Source: Lumbricus rubellus
Lineage: Eukaryota > Annelida > Clitellata > Crassiclitellata > Lumbricidae
Assembly (NCBI GenBank): GCA_945859605.1
Contig: OX243817.1
Coordinates: 19,415,634-19,479,633, forward strand
Reading direction: 5' to 3'
DNA length: 64,000 nt
The translations under genes were made by a program, and so were the position numbers. The notes under the pieces were generated by a model. The model saw only the letters and a list, made by a program, of their open reading frames with translations. It had not been told where the DNA came from and made no database searches. Position 1 is the stretch's first letter. Each line of letters opens with the position of its first letter. Below are positions 25,910-36,000 of the stretch, one piece after another.

Positions 25910-27508
25910 GCACACCTTCAAGCACAGAAGTGCTTTCAGTTCAACCATGGCCAAATAAGGCAGTTTTTAAGTTGCATGGCCAGCCACCGAGAAAGAGTGC
26001 AGCTGCCTCATAGCAGTCCGCAAGCAATGAAATTGGAGTTCAGGTCGATCAGCCAATCGGAGACTAGATCACCACTGGACACCAGAGATGGGAAGGAGAT
26101 TAACCTAACACACCAAACTCTCTTACCAACAAGTTTTGAAACTTAAATCGATGAAGTTAACCAAGTTGAACTCACGAACCATGAGCCAAAGTGAAGCCTG
26201 TGTGATAGCTTACGAAACTACTTAAGTTGACACTCGCTTAAAGACTGAGTCCAACTGGCTTCACAATTAGCCTTCATAAGGAAGATACATGCACATAAGA
26301 AGTATTAAGAACGGCAACTATTCCTACACATTCTGATTGGCGCTACTATAATGTTCTATATACAGTGTCTAATCACGACAGAGATTGTTCTAGTATAATT
26401 TACATAACACATACATAAAATCAAGCACCACTCCTCTTAAGCATCAATCGGTAAGAACATACCTATGAATATGACTATCATGCATAAAAGTATGTACATG
26501 CAATTACTAGCTCTTTACATCTAAAGCTCCGTTTATTCATTCATTCATTTCAAGAATATATATAGTGCTAACCCTTTCAAGAAGCCCACTCTTTGGAACG
26601 GACTCCCAACATACCTTAGCCTGTTCACTCATCCTGCTATCTCCCCAATCTTCCCTCCAAATTCAACCTCTCCTCCGCTTGCACTCATCTCTGCTGCTTT
26701 CCATTCTCGAACTCTACAAGCTATCCTATCCAGATTCCAATCAGTTTCCTTCATCCATCTCTGTCCCTCGCTCTCCTTATGCAATCCGCCATCAACATCC
26801 CCATCCACTCATCGACATCGTCCATCCAGCGTCTCCTTGGTCTTCCACGGGCTCTTTTACCAAATGTTCACATATCCCTGACATATGAAGGCCGGTAGAT
26901 TGCCCTCCGCTACGCATTTCATACACTAGTCTAATTCACTAAATGCTGCTCATCCCATCTTCACTAAAATATCTGTAGGGAGTGGCTTAGAAATCTAATA
27001 ATAAAATTGCTATTATAGATTATTTAATTTAAATGATAAATATTCTTTGTTACTTCAACTGCGTCAAATCCAGGGGCATCTCTTAGAAACGTTTTTCATA
27101 AGTTGGACCCTCCACTAAGAAAGACCTTCCATCCTGACTAAGGGGCAGGACTAATGAATTTTTCCTCACCAGTCTCTCATTCTTTACAGGTATTTCTTTT
27201 GCTCTGGCATTTCCATGCTGTCGTTCTGTGAGAGGCGCTATATAAATCGTCGTCATCAACTGCTGTTACTGCTATATAAACAATGAAATAAATTGGCAAA
27301 TACAGACCTGACTGACATTGCTTCGTTTGGCTTCTTGTATTCTTTCAAACTGAAGTACAATGCCACAGTGACATATTATTATGTGCTCGATGAATGAGCT
27401 TATATCGACGACCTAAAGTCTGCAATTCATTCCCTGTATCTGTGTGGGTCTTACTCAATAGGAAAAAACGGAGTGGGGGGGGGGGCATTTGCCCAACCTG
27501 GGGAAATT

Positions 27509-27650
27509 GACACCAAATTTTTTAACTACTGTTTTTAACTAAATTATTTGCACCAAAAGCAATGATCAATGATGCTAATGACACCAAATTTTTTAACTGC
27601 TGTTTTTAACTAAATTATTTGCACCAAAAGCAATGATCAATGATGCTAAT
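27509..27650. repeat. 71-bp direct duplication
   Basis: GACACCAAATTTTTTAACT... through ATGATGCTAAT is present twice head to tail with one substitution, implying a recent duplication. Confidence 0.92.
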
Positions 27651-28495
27651 GATGATAGACACGGTGAAACTGAGAAATAATGTAACTTTAGGTATAATTT
27701 TTTATGTTGTCTTCTACAATTACGATCATATAATTATGCTGTGCATAGCGATGTCACCGTTATGATTCTAGTTTTATATTCTTCAAAATTTTCAAATATT
27801 ACAACTGAAAAACACCCCCACATGTTCTTATTTCATGATTAGCATATTCAAGCTTTCGCTAAAAAAACATTGTAACTTGTAGTTCAGTCAGTAGCAGGCA
27901 GAGAATACTGCATCTCAATTCCTGATCAGCAATTTATTCTGCTCAATTTGAAAATGGTCATGAAAATTACACTGAACGCCATAAAATTCAATAGCGAAAA
28001 ACTTTACTGTTTCTTGGTAATTTATCGTTTTAGTGGAATAAATTATACCAAATTTTTTGATTAGCGCAGAATAATTAGTTTTCATCAATTCGGCTTCTAC
28101 TTTGGTATACAAATCATTCACATCAATCTGGCATCAAATCAAATCAAATCATTTTATTTGGCAACCAAAATAATCAAGAAAACAAGAACAAATCGAATCA
28201 GGCATCAAAGAGAACAGGGTTAACAAATATAAAAAAGCAATACTTAACTAATGATGCCAAAAGTTAGAATTTGATTGCACAGGGGACCCAAAAGGGTCTT
28301 GCAACCCCGCTAGGCGAGTCCCCTGGGCGGTAGCATCAAGATGATGATGGCCATTGAGTTGCCATAGAGTGGTTCTGACATAGATTATGAGTCAAAATAA
28401 CCAACGGAAAAAATAAACAACAAACACCTTAACTAAAGCACAGTTACACAATCGATGATCAAAGAGCCTGTTGTATGAGGTTTAGGCACGGAGAT

Positions 28496-29477
28496 CAGGG
28501 TGGATAAAAATCGTGATTTTTTTAATAAAAATCAAAAAATCGGATTTTTTTGATTTAAATCGGATTTTTTTGATTTAAATCGGATTTTTTTGATTTATAT
28601 CGGATTTCTTTCTTATAGTTCGTATTTTGTATGTAGTTTTTTGGGGGGGGGGTATCAAGTCACATGCTTCATTAGGTAACAGTTATTACCTTTAATTCTA
28701 CAGCTACACAATACAGGGTGGATAAAATCATGATTTTTTAACTAAAAATAAAAAATCCGATTTTTAAAATTTAAATCCGATTTCCTTCTACTAGTTCTAA
28801 GTTTGGATTTACAGCCTCCATGTGGGTATCAAGCCGCTATGCATTATTGTAACTGATATAAATATTCGGTAACAATTATTACCTTCTTTAGTTTTGCAGT
28901 TATACAATACAAATTAACACCTTTGAAGTGGTATATACACTTAATACTAATAGTGCGATCGATGAACAATCAGTTAAATCCATTGAAGACAGAAGAAGTC
29001 AATGTTCTGTTAAACTGTGAAATCAGATCGCTATGTAAGTGGTTAAGTTACTGAGTAGTCACACCTTGCAAACTAGAACACTACCGTACTAATATTATTA
29101 GGTCACTTCTAGTGTTGTCATTCAGATGTAAAATATTTTAGTCACAATACAAGTGTTCATCTTCTCCTGCTATTGCTTCTTGTTCATAAGTTTGAAAAAA
29201 AACACTAGCTTTCCATCAGCAGGTCACAAGTGTTTTAGGCTTTAGCACTACACTGTGCAGCCAGATGAGTCAGCCTGCTGGGCATGCTGAATGCACTAAC
29301 TGGCAGCTGCACTGCTGCAGCTAAGTGAAAGGAAACAAACCTGCAAGTTGTGTGGCACAAAAGCATTGATTGAAATTTATTTTCACTATTCGATTTAAAT
29401 CGTGATTTTTATTGCCGATTTAAATCGTGATTTAAATCAATGATTTAAATCAACCGATTTAAATCATCTCCACCCTG
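28496..29477. mobile_element. hAT element (982 bp), TSD ACGGAGAT, inserted in the LINE
   Basis: Left tip CAGGGTGGATAAAAATC, right tip GATTTAAATCATCTCCACCCTG; exact 8-bp duplications ACGGAGAT at 28488-28495 and 29478-29485. A second tip-like CAGGGTGGATAAAATCATGA at 28715 suggests an internal duplication or nested copy. No transposase frame. Repeated AAATCGGATTTTTTT near both ends. Confidence 0.9.
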
Positions 29478-29595
29478 ACGGAGATCCTTGGATGGTCGAG
29501 AAATACACAAGTACATGTAGTAGGGATTTATAATCTAATTTAGGTCGCCACCAAATTAACTCAATGCGGGAGATAGGATAAATTAGTCACAAAAT

Positions 29596-30516
29596 TCAAC
29601 AGTTAGTGTCGAGTATCAGAGAACGCAAACGTAACTTAAAAAGACTAAGACTAGGCAGCAGTCTAATGGAAATAGGAATAACATTCCATGTTTGAACTCC
29701 ACTGTATTTAACAGAGAAGCGTCGAGTGTTTGTGTGGGCATAGGGCAAATGGTAGGAATCAGCGTGTCTGGTATGGTATGAGTGCACCTCAGTAGTATGG
29801 ATAAAAAAATTCTTAAACACAGGAGGTAATAGGCTATGGAAATATTTAAACATGAATTCACCTATCTGCATCTGTCTAATTTGGTAAACATTGAGAAGGC
29901 TGTATTCGTGGAATTTAGATTCAGTCGAAGTTCCATAGGGCAAGTTTGCTATATATCTAATTGCTCGCTTTTGGAGCTTCATTAAATCCAGAAGACTAGA
30001 TTTATAGGTAGAGGCCCATATTATGTTACAGTATGTGAGGTAAGGGTATATGAGTGAGTAATACAAAGTAAGACGAATTTGGGGAGGCACTAGCTGGGAG
30101 GTACGGGATAATATTCCAAGATTTTTAGCGATTTTATTAGTTACAGTTTTTATGTGGTCTTTCCAGGTTAGGTGTTGATCTACATACACTCCTAAAAATT
30201 TGGTTGATATTACCTGGGTGAGTGGGACCCCTTCAATGCACACCCCCAGGTTTCCTGTATGACAACTCTTTCTATGGGATTTAAAAATTATATAATTAGT
30301 TTTATCCAGATTTAACGACAGTTTATTAGCATGGAACCATTCGGCTACATTTTTCAATTCAAAGTTGACGTCATTAAATAGAGTTTCAAGAGATGAGCTG
30401 GAGTAAAATACATTAGTGTCATCAGCGAAGAGTATAAAGTACAACAGAGAAGATGCATTAGGGAGATCATTGACATAGATCAGGAACAGCAAAGGACCGA
30501 GAATTGACCCCTGCAT
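29596..30516 (-). CDS. LINE reverse transcriptase, C-terminal half
   Basis: 306 residues, intact frame. Shows QGSILGPLLFLIYVNDLP, the catalytic LFADDTNVF, LNLDKTNYIIF, FLGVYVDQHLTWKDHI and a C-terminal YHTRH...RRFSVKYSGVQTWN segment. This order is typical of Jockey/CR1-group LINEs. The endonuclease and the N-terminal RT motifs are missing, so it is dead on arrival; the intact frame suggests recent insertion. Confidence 0.88.
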   Translation of the reverse strand: MQGSILGPLLFLIYVNDLPNASSLLYFILFADDTNVFYSSSSLETLFNDVNFELKNVAEWFHANKLSLNLDKTNYIIFKSHRKSCHTGNLGVCIEGVPLTQVISTKFLGVYVDQHLTWKDHIKTVTNKIAKNLGILSRTSQLVPPQIRLTLYYSLIYPYLTYCNIIWASTYKSSLLDLMKLQKRAIRYIANLPYGTSTESKFHEYSLLNVYQIRQMQIGEFMFKYFHSLLPPVFKNFFIHTTEVHSYHTRHADSYHLPYAHTNTRRFSVKYSGVQTWNVIPISIRLLPSLSLFKLRLRSLILDTNC

Positions 30517-30536
30517 AAATTTAGGTAAGAAACCAT

Positions 30537-30735
30537 TTAATGAATCCAGCTTCTATTTCAACAAAAACTTTTTTAATCAATCCAACATCTATTTAAATAA
30601 CAATTTGTATCAATCCAGCTCCAACTTCAACACTAATGTTTTCAAAAATCCCACTTCTATTGAATTAAAAATTATTTTCATCAATCCGACTTCTATTTGG
30701 CAAGAATTCTTTTCATCAATCTAACTTGTATGCAA
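30537..30735. repeat. degenerate ~36-bp repeat
   Basis: About five units near ATCAATCCAGCTTCTATTT plus CAACAAAAATT. Related units (AATCCCACTTCTATTTCG) recur at 32219-32470 and 32640-32680. Confidence 0.65.
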
Positions 30736-31247
30736 TTAACGCCAAATCCCATGCATGCATTGACGAATAATAATTCATTCAGCTGAAACGAAATATTACC
30801 GTTTCTTTGCTAAACTACACGTTTACCGTTTCTTTATATGCAAACTCTCATCTTAGCCTTTTAGGTACCAAATAGGGAAAAATAAGGGCATGCACGAAGC
30901 TCACAAAATTCGACCTAGTTATGAGGTGACAAACCTCACGTTAAATGAATACAAAACTGTAATCCAGGTGAATGGCTTCGGTTGTTTTAAAACCGAGAGC
31001 GACAGCGACACACCTTAATTCCGTGCAAAACGCACCAAAAGCCAACACTCAAATTCTATAAAACAAAACTGACATGAAAGTCACTTAACTCGATCGCATA
31101 AAATTTAAGCCACGGTAAAGAACTGAACAATTAAACTAACTTTTATTGTTTACAATCGAAAATAATATTTACAAAAAGCACCTCCCAACGTTGTTGTTAC
31201 TTAGGCCGTCGCATAGGACGCGTTTTTTATTCAACTACGTCGGTAAC

Positions 31248-31306
31248 TTCAGCTCTAATTATTATAATATTCAACTTCAGTTTATTATAATAGTATTAGA
31301 GCTGAA
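31248..31306. repeat. 59-bp AT-rich palindrome
   Basis: Arms TTCAGCTCTAAT...TATTATAATA and their complement with a two-base indel around a CAACTTCAGTT-like centre; could form a hairpin or be a tiny MITE. Confidence 0.75.
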
Positions 31307-31317
31307 TGTGCGTGGAT

Positions 31318-31530
31318 GAACTTGAACTTGTTTTCTTGAACTTGAACTTGTTTATTAATCCCAGAAATATCAAACAGACAATTATGCATTCATAAAAGTA
31401 CACAAAGTGATTAATTGCGGTTAACAATTGCATTGGAATAGCTTAGTGTACAATTATTACTGTGAAATGTAGGGAGCAATAGGGTAGGCCTACCCGACGG
31501 GAGTGATCCCGCTATTGGGGCCTATTTACC
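31318..31530 (-). repeat. LINE 3'-end fragment
   Basis: Minus strand reads AATCCCAGAAATA-like sequence complement leading to AATAAACAAGTTCAAGTTCA, a polyadenylation hexamer plus simple tail like those of CR1/Jockey LINEs. The remaining 5' part is unrecognised. Confidence 0.5.
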
Positions 31531-31999
31531 AAAGAAAATATTCTTCACTGCGATATGATAAATGATAATAGATCAAGAAACAGATGGAAATGGCATCAAT
31601 GAATGTGATTATTGTATCATTTGTCCATCGATGTCCCATTGTGCGATTGCAAATGAATAAATGGTATATTTACTTACTTACCCATTATGCGTTTGCAAAT
31701 GAATAAATGCTAAGTACTTACTTACTTACATCTTTGTCCGCAATATATCTGAGGTCGTTGGTATTACTCAATCAGCATTTTACACACTGATTCGGCTGGT
31801 GGGTAAAACGCTGACCAATCAGCATCGGCAGATCAGCATTTACCTCTGGCCTCGAGAGAGCGGGGAATTGCTTACTAGTCGGCGTGAATTAAAAAAAAGC
31901 TAGAAGAAATTTGTGACAAGCCAGTTTTATACGGTTAGGCAGACTCCGGTGAAAAATTGTCTTTCGATTTATTAGCAAGGTATTTTGGTAAACACGCAC

Positions 32000-32562
32000 G
32001 GTAAAATCCCATTTTAGCGTCCCAAATTATTTTCTTACCGTTTTTCTAGCGGTTTCATTTTCAGCGGTTATTACTTCTTAGCGTACGCATTTCCGCTTTC
32101 ATGCGCTTGAAATATAAGCTGGATGAAGGTTCTCTGTAGGTGAAATGGAAGCTGGATGATAGGACGAAACCGGTGTGGCTTTTACGACCCCCAAGAAGTA
32201 ACGTTGCAGCGTTGTTATGTTGAATAAATCCTACTTCTAGTTTACCAAGACTCCTTTTCGTTCCTCCAGCTTCTGTTTATGCAACAATTTGTTCCATAAA
32301 TCCCACTTCTATTTCGTAAGTGAATATTAACTTCTATTTCATTGATACTTATTGTTTATCATTCCAGCTTCAATTTCAGCATAATAACTGCACTAACACT
32401 AACCCTAACCGACCCTCACGGCGCCTAACCTGAGCCCTAACCGACCCTCACGTGAGAAATCCCGCTTCTATTTCGTCGGAAAATATTGTTGTGTATGTCA
32501 TTCTGATGCGACGATTTAATTTGCCATGAAAATAATTTGGGACGCTAAAATGGGATTTTACC
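32000..32562. mobile_element. 563-bp TIR element with 9-bp target duplication
   Basis: Inverted ends of 34 bp: GGTAAAATCCCATTTTAGCG then TCCCAAATTATTTT. Exact 9-bp direct repeats AACACGCAC at 31991-31999 and 32563-32571. No frame. A 9-bp duplication points to a Mutator-like or similar superfamily (inference). The interior holds CTTCTATTTC repeats and CTAACCGACCCTCACG units. Confidence 0.85.
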
Positions 32563-32740
32563 AACACGCACACTGCGTGCCCGTACTCCAAACAATATGG
32601 CTGCCAACGAATGCAGTAAAATTAGAGCGCGACCTATCTACGACATTGTTCATCAATTCAGCTTCAATTTTAGCAGAATGACTGCACTAACCCTAAAACT
32701 AACCCTCACGATGCCTAACCTGAGCCCTAACCGACCCTAA

Positions 32741-32933
32741 CGACGCCTAACCTGAGCCCTAACCGACCCTCACGCACTCTAATTTTATTGCATTCGTTAA
32801 CGGCCCTATTGTTTGGAGTACAGGCAGCGGTAAATGCCCAGACTGGCTGCCCGTACTCAAAACAATAGGGCCGTTAACGAATGCAATAAAATTAGAGCGC
32901 GTGAGGGTCGGTTAGGGCTCAGGTTAGGCGTCG
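32741..32933. repeat. near-perfect palindrome, 81-bp arms, 31-bp spacer
   Basis: Left arm 32741-32821, right arm 32853-32933, two mismatches. The arms contain CCTAACCTGAGCCCTAACCG and TTGCATTCGTTAACGGCCC. A third, diverged copy of the inner arm lies at 32581-32632 in direct orientation to the right arm. Ends about 150 bp before the GTSF1-like start codon. Confidence 0.92.
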
Positions 32934-33086
32934 TTTTTGGGAATTCTGGCTTTTTTTGTGTGCGTATTTGCGACATTTTCAGGGAATCGTGTTTTGGGGG
33001 ATTCGGGTGGACACTCATTACCTTAACCTACCTTGCCTACTTATGTTACCTTTACTTAATGCTGCTTAAATACATGTGTTTAGATA

Positions 33087-36000
33087 ATGGATGTGGATTA
33101 TGACGACCTGGTGAAGTGTCCTTGGTGTGTCAGTCATGATATAATAAAAAAGAATCTCGAAAGTCACTACCGTATTCTTAAAAAGGTACTCTTTTGTTGA
33201 ACAAAAATGTTCCAATTTTTCTTATCTGCTTTTTTGGTACTTAATGCGTTTACTTAACTCCCTTTAGCGGCCGACCGGCTTATAATCGTATACAAAATTG
33301 ACGATTATAATCAGGACAGCCGCTAAAGGGATTAACCATGTACTTTTAAATGTACTTTATAGTATTCGGTACTTCTGTCCTGTACTCTTCAAGATGTAAT
33401 TTGTAGTATCTAGTTCTCATTAACCTCACTTTTTGAGAAGTCATTTTATTCATGCCATTTTTGGTAAGTCGATACTAGTTACCGTACTCCACGGCATTCA
33501 GTGCAATCATTTGTTATATATAGTGCAATAATTTAGGAATCAGGAATGTAAATGGTTATGATTCTATAAGTGGTTTGAAATTGCTTCATATTTATACATG
33601 TAATCTAAAATTATCTTGTCTGTGTTTACTAATAAATCTTAATCCAAGTTTCTAACATACTGAGCATTGAAAAGTAAGCACTGTAGGCCTTCTCGGTTAG
33701 CTTACTTAAGTACTACAGTAATGCAGGACTGCATTGTGTCAGTAATGTTCCTTCTCAGTCTTTGTGAGTCTGGTTGCCAGAGAGAACAGCAGATGGATTC
33801 CTGAGGCAGAGGAGTTGCTAAGACAGGTTTGGTTGAAGATGAGAAAACTGGGAAGGTGGAGGATTGGATGGATTAGGGACCTAGGGTAAAAGTTAGAATT
33901 TACCATCAGTGTCAATTGCATTTGATTGCCTTTCAGCAAAAGAATCCATGCGTGAAAGACTTACGGAATTGCAAATACAATACACATCACAAAATCCACA
34001 AAAATGAAATGGAGAAACATTATCTTCAGTGCGCAGGTAGGCTTTAACCCAATGTCTCGTGTGCAATCATGGTGTGTGACTTACTTAGGTCAAGAGAGGT
34101 CGCCTTTCGACACCGTTCTTCACTTATATTCAAAGTAAAAAGAGCAATGGTGCTGATTTCACAGAAGGGGTTAAATTAGAAAGGGACATATAAAGAGCAA
34201 TGGTGCTGATTTCACAGAAGGGGTTAAATTAGAAAGGGACATATCCTGCTAGTCTGTCCTTTCTCTATGCACCACACAGGGCCGGATTAAGGCATGTTCA
34301 GCATGTTCGGTTGAACAGGGGATCCCACACTTTAGAGGCACCCCTCAAACGAGAGAGAAAAATTTTTTGATTTTTTTTTGATTTTGACAAAATTTTGACC
34401 CAACGACTAAAAAAGGTCGTCAGCTGTTTCGAACGGGGAAAATTGGTATATCGTAAAGAAATTTGGACCAAACGACTAAAAAGAGGTCATCAGATTTTTC
34501 GATCGAAGATCCTCAAAAAAATTTCCAAACAAGGCCCCGCATTTCTTGATCCAGCCCTGGCACCACAATTGCAAATTGGCATATAAACTGAAAAACCGTT
34601 AGTGATGTGCTCCTGTACGTGTTTGCATATAAAATAGTATAATCTGTATGTAGGTGAGACTGGATGCCAGGAAACCTAGTACTTAGGTAATAATCAACCG
34701 TAGGCGAGTGAGTACTGGGCTATGATTCTTACCCTGACATTCATAGAGTTTTTTCAGTATGATGAGACTGCATGTGATGGCTGTTGTTTTGCCTGTCTCC
34801 ATTTCAGACCCCCAGTACCTGAGTTGGATTTAATACTATTTAACGACATTCTACTATGATGAGAATTCATTGGTGGCACTACATTGAGGGATCTTCTATT
34901 CCTTTCACTCATTTTCAGCCAGCGATAATAAGTCACTTTGAGTTACGACTTTTGAATTGTCATTTAATTTGGTGTATTCCTGTATTTATAAAATGATAAC
35001 ATTTTAGATGCTAAGGAACACTTTCTACAAGATGATTACACGATTCCATTACAAGGTTCCAATCAAGGTGAGCTTTTCAGGTGTAAAGCTACATGGGAGT
35101 GGATATGTTTCGTAAAATATTCAAAGCATTTTGCTTCTCTTTCAAACAGATGCCCAGGGGAAATATGCTAACTATAAATGCCAACGTGGTGTGCGCCGTG
35201 CATATTGCAACAAACTTCCCTATAGATGCTAGTGTTTCATTTGAGATGGTTCGCATTGAGCTGATTTGATTTATGTCAGTATTTATTTGAGACTGACTAA
35301 TGGTTGAATATGATTAAAAAGCTTTTTTTTAAATGTAACCATAGACACATACATGTTTAACATTGCCAGGAAACCAGAATATCTTACAAAATCTTCCAGT
35401 GGCTATTAGACAAGTCTGTTCAAGTGTCATTTTGAGATATTCTAAGCCTGGTCTAGTCAGTCAGTCAGTCGATAAGGCAGCATGTTTGCGATTGGAGAAG
35501 TGCTGCTGTTTATGTTCTGTGGCTTTATTGTTTCATTCATTTACAGCTGTCCCTGGTGCGGTTGCGGTAAATGCTGTTCAATACACAGACCACTGTGCCG
35601 AAGCGCCATGGGATGCAGTTCCCACGTCCAAGGGTGATGCCTGCTGTCAAGGATATCAAGGAGAGTCGAACAACAATGCTGCAGAGGTGAGAAAGCTTGT
35701 TCTTTACACTCCAACAAAATATAATCAACTAAGACAGCATAGACAATATAAGTATGTGTAAGTGTATTTAACTCTTTGATGCCGAGAGTGTAGTAAAATG
35801 TATGGGAAAATCCTATACCCTCCGGCATTAAAGGGTTAAGTACGAATTATTATTTTGGAAATTTTATATAGCACATTTTCAAGCTAGGCAACTCAGAAGC
35901 ACTCCTGGTCTAACCACGGCTAAACAGGACAGTTTTTAGATTCTTCAGGAACAAAGTGGAGTGGGCACTAGTTAGTAATAAAGGATCACAGAGTCTCAAT

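Larger units (their letters stand above)
28136..30525 (-). mobile_element. 5'-truncated non-LTR retrotransposon interrupted by a hAT element
   Basis: Minus-strand LINE. The RT end frame is 30516-29596, the 3' UTR runs through 29486 and resumes at 28487 after the hAT insertion (28496-29477), ending in AATAAAATGATTTGATTTGA with a simple GATTT tail near 28136. The 5' truncation falls next to the RT motif GSILGPLLF. Confidence 0.8.
25688..33086. other. 5' intron/intergenic region between SH3D19-like and GTSF1-like genes
   Basis: The missing 5' exons of the minus-strand SH3D19-like gene should lie here or beyond, but I found none with supportable coding. 26560-26890 shows a weak LINE-like frame (LWNGLPTYL). 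Otherwise it contains LINE, hAT, short duplications, palindromes and CTAACC-rich repeats listed separately. 24000-25430, 26900-27500 and 27660-28130 hold nothing recognisable. Confidence 0.5.

Noticed and set aside
32395..32780. Telomere-like CTAACC repeats
   Set aside because: The unit is a longer CCTAACCTGAGCCCTAACCGACCCTCACG-type repeat inside or near TIR elements, not (TTAGGG)n; only a few copies.
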